Shown piece after piece: positions 33,837-43,168 of a DNA stretch of 64,000 nt (the first letter of the stretch is position 1; the number at the start of each line of letters is the position of its first letter). Origin of the DNA: JBBSBY01 sp038205805 (GTDB lineage Bacteria; Desulfobacterota; Desulfomonilia; Desulfomonilales; Desulfomonilaceae); NCBI GenBank assembly GCA_038205805.1, contig JBBRBO010000004.1:1-64000 (forward strand). Direction: 5' to 3'. The notes under the pieces were generated by a model, which was given only the letters and a program-made list of their open reading frames with translations, made no database searches and was not told the origin of the DNA. The translations under genes and the position numbers were made by a program.

Positions 33837-34730
33837 GTGCTGCAACAACACTACGACGCCATCAAGGGGTATTCTCCGGTATTGGCCGCGACAATCATTT
33901 GGTCGGGCAATTTCATAGTCGCCAGGATATTGGCTGATACCGTTGCTCCCGTGAGTTTGGTGGTAATGCGTTCAAGCATAGCATGTGTCTTGCTTCTGCC
34001 GTTCGTGTTCGGGTCCCTACGCCGCGAAGCACCTATTATCTTCAAGAATATCGGGTTTCTCATGATTACCGCGTTTTTAGGCATAACCATGAGCAACTTG
34101 CTGGTGTACGTGGCCGCCGGCACTTCCAATGCCTTGAGTATGTCGTTAATAGGGATCTCCTCGCCGATCTTCACCATTGTGTTCGCACGCATGTTTTTGG
34201 GCGATACGCTCACCATGCGGAGAGCGGCCGGAATGTTCATTGCGATCTTCGGGGTGACCTTTCTTATTACCAACGGTCATCCGGCGGCGTTGACTCAGAT
34301 GAGGTTCACCCACGGCGATTTCTGGATGCTCGGACAAGCGATTTCCTTTGCAGTTTACAGCATCCTCATCCGGAAGAAACAAACCGGCCTCAGCCCGCTC
34401 GTGTTTCTCTTTTGCATGTTTAGTATGGGCGCCGTAATCTTGCTGCCTGCGTTCCTCTGGGAGGCCGGAGCCCTCCTCCGGACAGATTTCAGTCGTGAAA
34501 TGATCGTCGCCGTACTTTATCTCGGTGTGGGGCCGTCGCTTCTTTCCTACTTATTTTGGAATCGTTCGGTGGCGATGATCGGTCCGGCGAAAGCGGCGAT
34601 CGTGTATTACCTTTTACCCTTATTCAGCGGTATAGCGGGATTTTTCTTTCTCGGAGAGCCGATCACCGGGACGCATTTGCTGAGCGGAGCATTGATTCTC
34701 ATCGGCGTAGTCCTGGCCACCAATGGCTAG
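33837..34730 (+). CDS. EamA/DMT-family transporter
   Basis: 297 residues with ten hydrophobic segments in two EamA repeats (residues ~10-140 and ~155-290). Typical features are the TIIWSGNFIVAR first helix, ending in AKAAIVYYLLPLFSGIAGFFFLGEP and a Gly-rich last helix. It is an inner-membrane drug/metabolite permease of unknown substrate. The start is GTG with GGAG upstream. A second DMT gene with only distant similarity lies at 43169. Confidence 0.85.
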   Translation: MLQQHYDAIKGYSPVLAATIIWSGNFIVARILADTVAPVSLVVMRSSIACVLLLPFVFGSLRREAPIIFKNIGFLMITAFLGITMSNLLVYVAAGTSNALSMSLIGISSPIFTIVFARMFLGDTLTMRRAAGMFIAIFGVTFLITNGHPAALTQMRFTHGDFWMLGQAISFAVYSILIRKKQTGLSPLVFLFCMFSMGAVILLPAFLWEAGALLRTDFSREMIVAVLYLGVGPSLLSYLFWNRSVAMIGPAKAAIVYYLLPLFSGIAGFFFLGEPITGTHLLSGALILIGVVLATNG

Positions 34731-34955
34731 ACTCTCGGACGAGGCTCCGCAGCCGCTACATAATCCTATGGTTTCCCAGTAACCGTTCACCAGGACCACT
34801 GCCGGCCTTTGTGATTACGTACATGACGGCTTGTAGGGTCATGAATGTCCCTTCCGGGCCTCGCAGGACCAGGATGCGTCTCAAATCCTTAGAACCATTA
34901 TTTTTTCTAACCCGTAAGCGGCGAAAAACAACCACAATCTGCCCCGGCTTTCTTA

Positions 34956-35175
34956 TACCAATGCGCAGCCAAAGAAGTAATATCGGGGAGAACTTTCTTG
35001 AAAGAAGGCTTCTCCCCGAACCCCTCTCCAAGAACTTTTAAATGGCCGAAACCGGCTTTTATCAAGGAGAAAAGGCCGCTTTCGGCAAATTAAACATTCT
35101 CAGATAGACGTCGAAAAAACCTACCTTCCCAAAAAGAGTCTTCACCAATGTTACTCGTTGGAAAGCACTTTGGTA
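34956..35175 (-). repeat. Family A element, full copy
   Basis: 220 bp with termini TACCAATGCGC and CTTTGGTA and TTA on both sides (34953-34955; 35176-35178). Best-preserved representative. Around it, 34731-34955 and 35179-35453 hold only family D-like end fragments (CCGTTCACC near 34786 and 35372) and no gene. Confidence 0.88.
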
Positions 35176-35453
35176 TTACTTGGTGGTAAGCCGCATCCCG
35201 GCCAGTCCAGCTTCCGGTTTGAGGGGCTTTTTTCATTATTACTTGACAGGCCGGCCAAACTGTTCGATGATAGTAGATAATCCACCAATAACCGTTCAAT
35301 TTGACACTATTGAGCAACCCTGTGAAAGAGGCGCGGGTCTTAACTCGTAACCCGTGAGGAGCGCCTGACCGTTCACCGGGAGTGGGCTAGGCGTTTCACA
35401 TTGCAACTAGTAGCCGAAGAAGAAACGGTAGCGCATCGCTATAAGGAGCCTGT

Positions 35454-36215
35454 ATGTCGTATCCTGATTTGTCCGGTAAAACCGCCGTCGTTACAGGAGG
35501 TGGTCAAGGTATCGGAAAAGCCCTGTGTCTCGGTCTCGCACAAGCCGGCGCCACAGTGGTTGTCGCAGCACGCACTGAGCAGCGCATCCAGGCTGTCGCT
35601 CAAGAGATAGAAGCCGCCGGCGGTAAAGCCTTAGCCAAGCCGACGGATCTCACCAAGCCCGAGGACATCGATGCCCTTGTCAAGACGACCACCGACACAT
35701 TCGGCGGCGCCCACATCCTCATCAATAACGCGGCGCGAAATTTCCTGCGGCCTCTGCTGGATCTGCGACCGGACGGATTCGACAAGATCTTCGACGTCAA
35801 TGTGAAGGCGCCGTTCCTTCTGAGCCGCTCCCTGGCGCCCATTATGTCCGACCAAGGTGGTGGCTCGATCGTCAACATCACCACCGTGGGCGCGGAACGC
35901 GGGAGCCCCATGATGGGCGTCTACTACGCATCTAAGGCCGCGCTCAAGATGCTCACCATGTGCATGGCCGTGGAATGGGCGCCAATGAGCGTGAGAGTAA
36001 ACGCCGTAGGCCCCGGCATGACCAAGACCGAGTTCAGCGCCCCCATTTGGACCAACCCCGAGATGGAACGGTTGCTCGTTTCCCGCATTCCCCAGGGTAG
36101 GCTTGCCGAACCCGAGGATCTGGTGGGCGCCGCCCTGTTCTTGTGCTCTGACGCCGCCGCGCATATAACGGGCCAAACAATCTACGTAGACGGCGGTTTT
36201 CTCGCGAACGGCTGA
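35454..36215 (+). CDS. Short-chain dehydrogenase/reductase (SDR)
   Basis: 253 residues, classical SDR. TGGGQGIG cofactor motif near residue 15, NNAARN (NNAG-type) near 85, VYYASKAA catalytic YxxxK near 160, and the C-terminal ITGQTIYVDGGF typical of FabG-like enzymes. The usual catalytic Ser of the NISS block appears replaced by Thr (VNITTVG). It probably acts on a hydroxyacyl or oxoacyl compound with NAD(P). AAGGAG precedes the start. The dehydratase pair follows after a 477-bp gap on the same strand. Confidence 0.9.
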   Translation: MSYPDLSGKTAVVTGGGQGIGKALCLGLAQAGATVVVAARTEQRIQAVAQEIEAAGGKALAKPTDLTKPEDIDALVKTTTDTFGGAHILINNAARNFLRPLLDLRPDGFDKIFDVNVKAPFLLSRSLAPIMSDQGGGSIVNITTVGAERGSPMMGVYYASKAALKMLTMCMAVEWAPMSVRVNAVGPGMTKTEFSAPIWTNPEMERLLVSRIPQGRLAEPEDLVGAALFLCSDAAAHITGQTIYVDGGFLANG

Positions 36216-36377
36216 CACCGTTTCGCTAACAAAAAAGCGCATGAGCGGAAAAATACTTGCTGAAGAAAGAAGTCTCACAAAGCTTTACCACAGCGTAAAC
36301 GACAGGATGTGAAGAAAACATGCTTTGTTTCGGCGAAACCCCGTGTTCTTTGCCGTGTTACCGGCAAGAACCCACTT

Positions 36378-36479
36378 CAGATTTCAAGACCGACGCGCTT
36401 TAGATTAAATTCGAGGATGTAGCGGCTTATCTCCGGACATCTGTGACATCTGCGGATAAACATCTTTTTCCGCAGATTA
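36378..36479 (+). repeat. 102-bp direct repeat, copy 1
   Basis: Shares CAGATTTCAAGACCGACG, TTTAGATTAA, GAGCGGCTTATCT-like and ATCTGCGGATAAACATCTTT blocks with the copy at 36573-36674. The starts are 195 bp apart. Confidence 0.75.
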
Positions 36480-36572
36480 ACGCAGATTAAGCATAAGAGA
36501 TGACAGACTCACTAGACAAGGCGCTCTCTAACGCGTGTCCCTGCGACGGTTAAGCATGAATATTTGCATCCA

Positions 36573-36674
36573 CAGATTTCAAGACCGACGCACTTTAGAT
36601 TAAGTTCGAGGATGGAGCGGCTTATCTGCCGACATCCGTGAGATCTGCGGATAAACATCTTTTTCCACAGATTA
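36573..36674 (+). repeat. 102-bp direct repeat, copy 2
   Basis: Second copy of the repeat at 36378-36479, about 90% identical by eye, ending 18 bp before the dehydratase start codon. Confidence 0.75.
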
Positions 36675-36692
36675 CGCAAGAACGGAGGTTGC

Positions 36693-37817
36693 ATGATTTC
36701 AACTGATTCATGGGCGGAATTTACACAAAGCGCCGAATCACCCTTGGCCCCTGCCGCTCAGTGGAAGCAAACCACTGGAGGCAAGGTAATCGGTCACCTG
36801 CTGCCGGATGTTCCGCCGGAAATCATATACGCCGCAGGGGCGCTGCCTGTGGCGCTGAAGGGCGCGGGAATACCCATCACGCGAGCGCAACAGCATATAC
36901 CGGGCTATTCGTGCAGCCATGCCATGGGTCTGCTGGAGTTGGGGCTGCTCGACCGCCTGGGCGACCTTGACGGCGTGGTGATCCCCTACACCTGCGACAC
37001 CACTCGCAATCTCTTTCACATTTGGAGTCAACGCTTCCCCAATCTGAAGAACGAATTTCTTCGGCTCCCCAAGAGCGTGGATTACGATCCCGCCCGGGCC
37101 TACGCAGCCGCCGAATTCAAGCGCCTGTTTCTGTCCCTGTGCGCATTTACCGACGCCGAACCCGACGAGGCTCACTTGAACAGCGTGATCGACATCTACG
37201 AAGGCGCCCGGGCGAAACTACGCGGGCTCTATCACCAAGCTTTCGATCATCCGGCTGAACAGCGGGCCAAATACCTCTACGCGGCCATCCAAGCCTTCTC
37301 GGTCATGCCGATCGAATCCTTCACCCAGACGTTGGATCAAACCGCATGGGGAGACGCGCCGGCCGCCGACAACTGGATTCCGATCTACATCAAGGGCAAG
37401 ATTATGGATCCGCCCGCCCTACCCGAGCTGTTCGGTGAACTCAAACTGAAGATCGCCCGCGATGACCTGGTTGACGGCTACCGCATGATCGAAACGCCCG
37501 CCGTCGACGGGCCTGATCCCTTCCTCAGATTGGCGGATCGCTTCCGGAACACCACACCGTACGCCGGGTATCACATAGAGCCGCGGGCCGCCGCCGAGCG
37601 ATTTCTCGCTCGCGTCAAAGAAAGCTCCGCCGCGGGGGTGGTTTTTCTCAATCCTCAATTCTGTGAGGCCGCCGGTTTCGATACCCCCGACTTTAAGAAG
37701 ACGCTCGATGGAGCGGGAATTCCCTCCCTTGTGCTGGAGACCTCTTCACGAGGCGTGTCCATGAGCCGTCTACGACTGCGCCTGGAAGCGTTCAGGGAAA
37801 TGCTCGAGGACAACTGA
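36693..37817 (+). CDS. 2-hydroxyacyl-CoA dehydratase subunit (HgdB/BcrB-like), first
   Basis: 374 residues of the HGD-D family. Cys residues that may ligate the cluster lie in YSCSHAMG (near 70) and IPYTCDTTRN (near 95). The family forms heterodimers with [4Fe-4S] clusters that dehydrate 2-hydroxyacyl-CoA or, as BcrBC, reduce benzoyl-CoA. They need an ATP-driven electron activator, which is not in this window. GGAGG is four bases before the ATG. The partner subunit follows after 68 bp. Confidence 0.88.
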   Translation: MISTDSWAEFTQSAESPLAPAAQWKQTTGGKVIGHLLPDVPPEIIYAAGALPVALKGAGIPITRAQQHIPGYSCSHAMGLLELGLLDRLGDLDGVVIPYTCDTTRNLFHIWSQRFPNLKNEFLRLPKSVDYDPARAYAAAEFKRLFLSLCAFTDAEPDEAHLNSVIDIYEGARAKLRGLYHQAFDHPAEQRAKYLYAAIQAFSVMPIESFTQTLDQTAWGDAPAADNWIPIYIKGKIMDPPALPELFGELKLKIARDDLVDGYRMIETPAVDGPDPFLRLADRFRNTTPYAGYHIEPRAAAERFLARVKESSAAGVVFLNPQFCEAAGFDTPDFKKTLDGAGIPSLVLETSSRGVSMSRLRLRLEAFREMLEDN

Positions 37818-37885
37818 TCCTCACATACATCGTGACCGACATGTACGTCCGCCACCGGTAAATAATTCCTAAAGGAGAATCCGCA

Positions 37886-39118
37886 TTGCAACCGATCAAG
37901 ACACTTGGCCGGCTTAAGCGAATCAATATCGAATACTATGGGAACGCGCACCAAGCGCGGCAAAACGGCAAATTCATCGCATACGTGAACGCATTCACAC
38001 CCGTGGAATTGCTCTACGCAATGGACGTGATCCCGGTGTATCCCGAAAACCACGCAGCCATCATCGGCGCACGAAAGCAGGCGCCCGAGGTGTGCGAAGC
38101 CGCCGAAGGAATGGGGTATTCAGGGGATCTGTGCTCGTATGCCCGGTGCGATTTGGGGTCGATCCGCACGGGCGTGAGTCCCACATGGGGATTGCCGAAG
38201 CCCGACCTGCTGGTGATTTCCAACAGCCAGTGCGGAACCCTCACCAAATGGTTCGAGGTCCTCAGCCGCCACTATAATGCGCCCATGTTCCTCATTGATG
38301 TGCCGCACTCCGGCGACGGCGAACGGGACATCGCAGCCGAGTCATACGTTCGAGGAAATCTAGAGCGCCTGATCCGGGTGGTGGAGGGGATTACGGGCAA
38401 GCCCCTGGACCCGGACCGCCTCACGGAAAGCATACGGCTGTCCAAGGAGGCGTCCGACCTGTGGGCGCGCGTGCTCGAGACCGGCGCGGCTCGGCCCGCT
38501 CCCATGACCGTTTTCGATCAGTTTATCTCAATGGCGCCTATAGTGGCGCAGCGAGGGACACAAGTCCCTGTGGATTTCTACGGAGAACTCCTGGTCGAGC
38601 TTGAGGATCGCGTCGCCAACGGAGTGGGCGCGTGTAGCGATGAGCGCTACCGACTCTTCTGGGATAACCTGCCAATCTGGCCGGAACTCAGGCGACTCTC
38701 GGAGTTCCTGGACAGCCGTGGGGCGGCGCTTGTGGCGTCCGTCTACACATGGGCGTGGTCGCGACTGGCCGTAAACGAAGAAGACCCATTGACCGATTGG
38801 ACGAATCAATACCTCTATACGGCGAATCTCCACCTGAATCGACGAGTGGACGAGTATGTAGAAATAGCGAAGAAGTTCCAGCTGGATGGATTTCTCTATC
38901 ACTCGAATCGAAGCTGCAAGTACGTGTCCCAGGACATCCCCGAAGTGCGACGATTGGTGAGTTCCCGAACCGGGGCACCTGGGGTAATCTTGGAAGCGGA
39001 CCACAATGACTCGCGGTCCTACACCATCGAGCGTTTGGAGGACCAAATCGGCGAATTCCTGGGTATGCTGGGCTCCGGGAAGACCAGAGCCGGCGCAGTC
39101 GGGCCAGCTCCGTCGTAG
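37886..39118 (+). CDS. 2-hydroxyacyl-CoA dehydratase subunit (HgdB/BcrB-like), second
   Basis: 410 residues of the same family, and the likely heterodimer partner of the preceding gene. Conserved Cys in LCSYARCDLG (near 90) and SNSQCGT (near 115), with CKYVSQ near 350. The N-terminal RLKRINIEYY...GKFIAYVNAFTPVELLYAMDVIPVYPE matches the substrate-binding domain. The TTG start has AAAGGAG eight bases upstream. With the SDR it suggests an acyl-CoA or amino-acid-derived hydroxyacid pathway; the substrate is unknown. Confidence 0.88.
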   Translation: MQPIKTLGRLKRINIEYYGNAHQARQNGKFIAYVNAFTPVELLYAMDVIPVYPENHAAIIGARKQAPEVCEAAEGMGYSGDLCSYARCDLGSIRTGVSPTWGLPKPDLLVISNSQCGTLTKWFEVLSRHYNAPMFLIDVPHSGDGERDIAAESYVRGNLERLIRVVEGITGKPLDPDRLTESIRLSKEASDLWARVLETGAARPAPMTVFDQFISMAPIVAQRGTQVPVDFYGELLVELEDRVANGVGACSDERYRLFWDNLPIWPELRRLSEFLDSRGAALVASVYTWAWSRLAVNEEDPLTDWTNQYLYTANLHLNRRVDEYVEIAKKFQLDGFLYHSNRSCKYVSQDIPEVRRLVSSRTGAPGVILEADHNDSRSYTIERLEDQIGEFLGMLGSGKTRAGAVGPAPS

Positions 39119-39122
39119 CCGT

Positions 39123-40007
39123 TTACGGCGTGAATACGCCGTGGCTTTCGGCAAATACGGCTATGCGTCGGGTGAGGCGGATCACCTCTTCCTCAGACGG
39201 CTGTTCCTTTGATACGGACACGAGCAGCAAGTCTTCCAAAGGCACGTACGGCGCCCATTGAGCGGGATCGCTATCCACGAAGAACACCATCGCCGGCGCG
39301 CCCAGATTCGCGGCAAGATGACTGATCCCCGAATCGGGACCCATGAACAGGGCGCTGTTCCCAAGACGGGTCATCAGCTCCGTGAGGGGACGGCCTTCAT
39401 GGACGGCGACGTTGGGCATGCGCATAAGCTCATCCCAGCCGGTGGACCGCTTCACGAAGCCGTCGGCCTCACCTAGAGTGACGACGATTTCCCAGTCTCG
39501 AAATTCGGGTACCCTGAGCAGTATTTCCGTGAATAGCGCCGGCGCCGGACACTTCCGTGGGCCACCGCTCCCGGGGTGCAACCACAATGTACGGGTCTTA
39601 CGGCCTCCTCGGGCCAATCGTGCGGAGCGATCCGGCATTGGTAGACCCAGGCCGCCGGCCACTGATTCCACAATGTGTCGGCCCGGTTGAGGCTCTGTGG
39701 ATGCGGACACTATTTCGGCAGCGCACGTCCTCAGCTCTTCGAGAACCGCGGAAGGCCGCTTGAGCGCGACGTACGCCTTCGACCAGGGCGCAAAGCCCGC
39801 TTCCGGGGAGTTGTCAAAGAGCCGCAGCCATTCGCCGGACCCGAAGTCCCGAAAGAGCACGGGCGCCGGCGCCGGCGCCTTATATGCGCCCGTACCGAGC
39901 CACCAAAGCTCCGAGCCGGAGTGAACGGCTATGATTGCGTCCACAATGGGCAGCGTCAGGATGGTGTCTCCCAGAGCGCCCGGTCGTATGAGGAGAATTT
40001 TTTCCAC
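39123..40007 (-). CDS. Glycosyltransferase family 9 (heptosyltransferase-like)
   Basis: 294 residues. The N-terminal ILLIRPGALGDTILTLP is the GT9 signature, and the second Rossmann domain has MGPDSGISHLAANLGAPAMVFF, the nucleotide-sugar-binding D-S/G-H motif. It adds heptose or a related sugar to the LPS inner core in the cytoplasm. GGGAGG is five bases before the GTG at 40007, which excludes the longer frame running into the neighbouring family A element. Convergent with the dehydratase gene, 4 bp apart. Confidence 0.9.
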   Translation of the reverse strand: MEKILLIRPGALGDTILTLPIVDAIIAVHSGSELWWLGTGAYKAPAPAPVLFRDFGSGEWLRLFDNSPEAGFAPWSKAYVALKRPSAVLEELRTCAAEIVSASTEPQPGRHIVESVAGGLGLPMPDRSARLARGGRKTRTLWLHPGSGGPRKCPAPALFTEILLRVPEFRDWEIVVTLGEADGFVKRSTGWDELMRMPNVAVHEGRPLTELMTRLGNSALFMGPDSGISHLAANLGAPAMVFFVDSDPAQWAPYVPLEDLLLVSVSKEQPSEEEVIRLTRRIAVFAESHGVFTP

Positions 40008-40078
40008 ATGCGCCTCCCAGCGCGTTTCAATGAAGCTCCATGAGCCGGAGCGAAGCGTTGTTGTGTCCGAGGCGGTTA

Positions 40079-40299
40079 CACGAATGCGCAATAAAAGAAG
40101 TAATATTGGAGAGAACCTTCTTGATGGAAAGTTGAGTCCCAAACCCCTCTCCAAGAACTTTCAAAATAGCTGCAAGCGCCTTTTCTCAAGGAGAAAAAGC
40201 CACTTGCGGCGCATTTAAAATTCTTTCATAGTAGTTAGGGAAACCTGCTCTTACAAAAATGTCCTTCACCTATGTTCCTCGTTCGACAGCACATTGCTA
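40079..40299 (-). repeat. Family A element, CCGCAAGTG class
   Basis: 221 bp, CACGAATGCGC left end, CATTGCTA right end, TTA on both sides (40076-40078; 40300-40302). The inner stem reads CTGCAAGCGCC / GGCCACTTGCGG class; part of the outer hairpin is lost. Confidence 0.8.
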
Positions 40300-40445
40300 T
40301 TACACTACGCGTTCACGTGGTTCTACGACGCAGGTGGTGACCAATAGACCGAACCAGCCTCGCACGTCGTTTATATTCCCTTGGAGGAATCGGAAATGCG
40401 CTATAGGCGATTGAACAGCTCTGCGTAAGAGTATATTGTGTCGCC

Positions 40446-41102
40446 ATGTCCGTCTCGAACAATTCACTTTTGGAAGTCGAAGGTCTCTGCATCCAACTTG
40501 GGAAGGCGCGCAGAAAAACCTCGTTCCAGCTGGCGCCTGGGGGCATACTGTGGATCATGGGTCCTTCGGGATTCGGCAAGACCACGCTGTTGCGCACAGT
40601 CGCCCGTCTGTTACCCGCGGAATGCGGCGAAATCCGCTTGAACGGCGCCCCTTGGCAGACTATACCGGGCTATCAATGGCGCCGGCGGGTTCTCTACACC
40701 CATCAAAAGCCGACATTGTTTCCCGGCTCGGTGTTGGATAATGTCCAGGCGGCCTTTCGCTTACATTGCCGTGCAGGCAAGAGCCTGGACCTTGAGCTTG
40801 CCTCGGAATTGCTCGATAAGCTGAAGCTTCCGGCCGACATCCTGGAGAGGGATGAGGCGAATCTCTCGGGCGGTGAAGCGGCGCGGATAATCCTGGCGCG
40901 GTCCATACTGGCGGAACCCGATGTGCTCCTGTTGGACGAAATCACCGCCTTCTTGGACCCCGACACCAAGAGTATAGCCCTGGAGACGCTCAAGGAGTGG
41001 GCCTTATCCGGTAGACACGGCATCATTGCAATAAGTCACGACGAAAGCGTGAGACGCATCCTGGTCGGCGACGAAATCCATTTGGCGGACGTTTCTCTAT
41101 GA
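40446..41102 (+). CDS. fetA: ABC transporter ATP-binding protein, FetA-like
   Basis: 218 residues. Walker A GPSGFGKTTLL near residue 38, signature LSGGEAAR near 137, Walker B VLLLDEITAFLD near 160 and switch His in ISHDES. It is paired by ATGA overlap with a UPF0014-type permease, the arrangement of the E. coli FetAB iron/metal exporter. It should power export of iron or another metal and aid resistance to oxidative stress. The short length, with no extra domain, fits FetA. Confidence 0.85.
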   Translation: MSVSNNSLLEVEGLCIQLGKARRKTSFQLAPGGILWIMGPSGFGKTTLLRTVARLLPAECGEIRLNGAPWQTIPGYQWRRRVLYTHQKPTLFPGSVLDNVQAAFRLHCRAGKSLDLELASELLDKLKLPADILERDEANLSGGEAARIILARSILAEPDVLLLDEITAFLDPDTKSIALETLKEWALSGRHGIIAISHDESVRRILVGDEIHLADVSL

Positions 41103-41887
41103 ACGATGTGGTCTTTATATCGAATACCGGGCTCGCTTATACCAGCATACTGCTCCTTATCGCAGCGGGTATTTCCGCGTTCATGCGCCTAGGGCTTACG
41201 AGATCGCTACTCTGGGGAGCTATCCGGTGCGTCGTCCAGCTCAGTTTGCTGGGATACATTCTTACCTGGATTTTCGCGGTGGATCGCCCTGAACTCGTGG
41301 CGCTCCTGGTGCTGTTCATGTGCGTGGTGGCGGCGCATACGGCCACAAGACGGACACCCAATGTCTCTTCGTTCCCGAGCGCTCTTGCGTTTATCTCGAT
41401 TTCCGTCAGTACCGGGTTCGTCTTGATTATCGTAACCGCTTTGGTGATTCGGGCCGAACCGTGGTACACCGCTCGCATCGTCATACCAATAGCGGGAATG
41501 ATTCTGGGCAATACCGTCAACGGTATGGCGCTGGCGCTGGATCGACTCTACGCCGAGGTCAAGCTGCGACGCTTCGAGGTGGAAGCCTACCTTGCCCTCG
41601 GGGCGCTCCCCAAAGAGGCCGTTATCGAGAGCATGCGCCAAGCCATGAGAGCAGGAATGACCCCGATCATCAATTCGTTGATGGTGGTGGGGATAGTCAG
41701 CATCCCAGGCGCCATGACGGGCCAAATCCTCGGCGGAGTAGACCCCGCGGAAGCGGCCAAGTATCAGATAGTGGTCATGTTCATGATAGCCGCGGCCGCA
41801 GCTCTGGGGAGCATGTTGCTTGTGCGGCTCGCGTATAAACGGCTGTTCAATGCGGACGGCGCACTGCGTCCGGATCTCTGGAAGTAA
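41099..41887 (+). CDS. fetB: ABC permease, FetB/UPF0014 family
   Basis: 262 residues with about seven membrane segments. Family landmarks include RCVVQLSLLGYIL, GMILGNTVNGMALALDRL, LGALPKEAV and MTPIINSLMVVGIVSIPGAMTGQILGG, which are well conserved in UPF0014. It forms the membrane channel of the FetAB exporter. The start overlaps the fetA stop by four bases. It is followed almost at once by a split family A element. Confidence 0.9.
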   Translation: MNDVVFISNTGLAYTSILLLIAAGISAFMRLGLTRSLLWGAIRCVVQLSLLGYILTWIFAVDRPELVALLVLFMCVVAAHTATRRTPNVSSFPSALAFISISVSTGFVLIIVTALVIRAEPWYTARIVIPIAGMILGNTVNGMALALDRLYAEVKLRRFEVEAYLALGALPKEAVIESMRQAMRAGMTPIINSLMVVGIVSIPGAMTGQILGGVDPAEAAKYQIVVMFMIAAAAALGSMLLVRLAYKRLFNADGALRPDLWK

Positions 41888-41895
41888 TACGCTGA

Positions 41896-42326
41896 TGCCG
41901 ATATACTTTCACAAAAGCAAGATCTGTGGAGCTTTTGTTGCAAAGCAGGGTTTTCCAACCTCTTTCTAAGAATTGTGTGATAATCGCCGAAACCGGTGTT
42001 CCTTGCCGAGAAATTTCGGTTTCGGCGCGCTCGGAAGTTTTTGAGAGGGGTTTATACGAATGCGCAATAAAAGAAGTAATATTGGAGAGAACCTTCTTGA
42101 TGGAAGTTTCTCCCCAAACCCCTCTCCAAGAACTTTCAAAATAGCCGCAAGTGCCTTTTCTGAACGAGAAAAAGCCACTTGCGGCGCATTTAAACATTCT
42201 TTCATAGTAGTTAGGGAAACCTGCTCTTACAAAAATGTCCTTCACCTATATTCCTCGTTCGACAGCACATTGGTATTAGGGAGAATTTTTCATGCAAGAA
42301 GCTTCTCCCCAACCTTACTCTTGGTT
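41896..42326 (+). repeat. Family A element interrupted by another family A element
   Basis: The left part (41896-42054: TGCCGATATACTTTC, TTTTGTTGCAAAGCAGG, inner hairpin, TTTTGAGAGGGGTTTA) stops at the insertion point. The outer hairpin (GGGAGAATTTTTCATGCAAG...CTTCTCCCC, from 42279) resumes after it. The right terminus runs into the 3' end of the TPR gene, which takes its stop codon there. Confidence 0.8.
42055..42275 (-). repeat. Nested family A element
   Basis: A complete 221-bp copy (TACGAATGCGC to CATTGGTA) flanked by TTA (42052-42054; 42276-42278), inserted in opposite orientation into the element 41896-42326. CCGCAAGTG stem class. Confidence 0.9.
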
Positions 42327-43016
42327 TTATTTCTTCGGTCCCGCGGCGCCCGATTCGATTTGTTGCAGGAGATCCTTGGCCGGTTGAAAGCTCGGGTCCA
42401 GGACGATCGCACGTTCGAGCATCTTCTTCGCTTGATCTTTGGCGTCGCCCGCCAGCATGATCTTGGCGAGTTCCGTACGATAGATGGCGAACTTGGTCTC
42501 GGAATCCAAGAGGAATGAGAACTCACCGAAGCACTTTTGAATCTGCCCGAGCTGACAGTAGACGCGCGCCAAATCAAATCTGAAGTCCGTTGACTCAGGT
42601 CGAGCCTTGATGGAGCGTTCGAGTAATTCTTGGGCCAGAGACAACTTAGTTTTGTCGAAGGAATATATTTTCCCTAACATGGCAATTGCGTCGATGTTTT
42701 CCGGGTCGATCTCGAGCACGCGTTTGAAACCGACTATGGCGTTTTCCGCGTCTTTTCCCAGAAAGTAGCTGGAAGCGAGCCAATACTGAGCCGCCGTAGA
42801 ATTAGGGTGCTTTTCAGCGCAGGCCTTGAACTCCTTTGCGGCCTCCGCCACGTGCCTTTGGGCAAGGGCTTGGTGTCCTTTTTCCAGGCATTCGGCGGCC
42901 GCTTTATTGTATTCATCCAGTTTCGGGTCGTTCTTAGCTTCGCTTAACCGCGCATGGGGCGCCAAGAGGATAAGCGCCGTCAACACGATCAACACACGAC
43001 TGGTTGCTTTTTTCAT
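42327..43016 (-). CDS. Secreted TPR-repeat protein
   Basis: 229 residues. A signal peptide (RVLIVLTALILLAPHARLSEA) precedes about four to five TPR units (AAAECLEKGHQALAQRHVAEA; AQYWLASSYFLGKDAENAIVGFKRVLEIDPEN; AMLGKIYSFDKTKLSLAQELLERSIKARPE; DFRFDLARVYCQLGQI). It is a periplasmic protein-protein interaction scaffold. AAGGAG lies five bases before the ATG at 43016. It is divergent from the DMT permease gene. Its 3' end abuts a family A remnant. Confidence 0.85.
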   Translation of the reverse strand: MKKATSRVLIVLTALILLAPHARLSEAKNDPKLDEYNKAAAECLEKGHQALAQRHVAEAAKEFKACAEKHPNSTAAQYWLASSYFLGKDAENAIVGFKRVLEIDPENIDAIAMLGKIYSFDKTKLSLAQELLERSIKARPESTDFRFDLARVYCQLGQIQKCFGEFSFLLDSETKFAIYRTELAKIMLAGDAKDQAKKMLERAIVLDPSFQPAKDLLQQIESGAAGPKK

Positions 43017-43168
43017 GGGGACTCCTTGGAATGTGCGAAATTGACGGCTCTCTTCAGCTAAAAGACGCCCTTTCCATGCGACTCCGGGTTCGGAGGGGAG
43101 CTTACTGTGTATCTTAGACGACTTCAAGCTTTATAGTAACGCGGTTCCACAGGAGTTTGCGCGTCACC

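Larger units (their letters stand above)
36216..36692. other. Gene-free stretch with direct repeats
   Basis: No gene is supported. The region is dominated by two 102-bp direct repeats listed separately and by short CGCAGATTAA / CACAGATT words, a type of intergenic repeat that also appears around 14130-14160. Confidence 0.6.
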
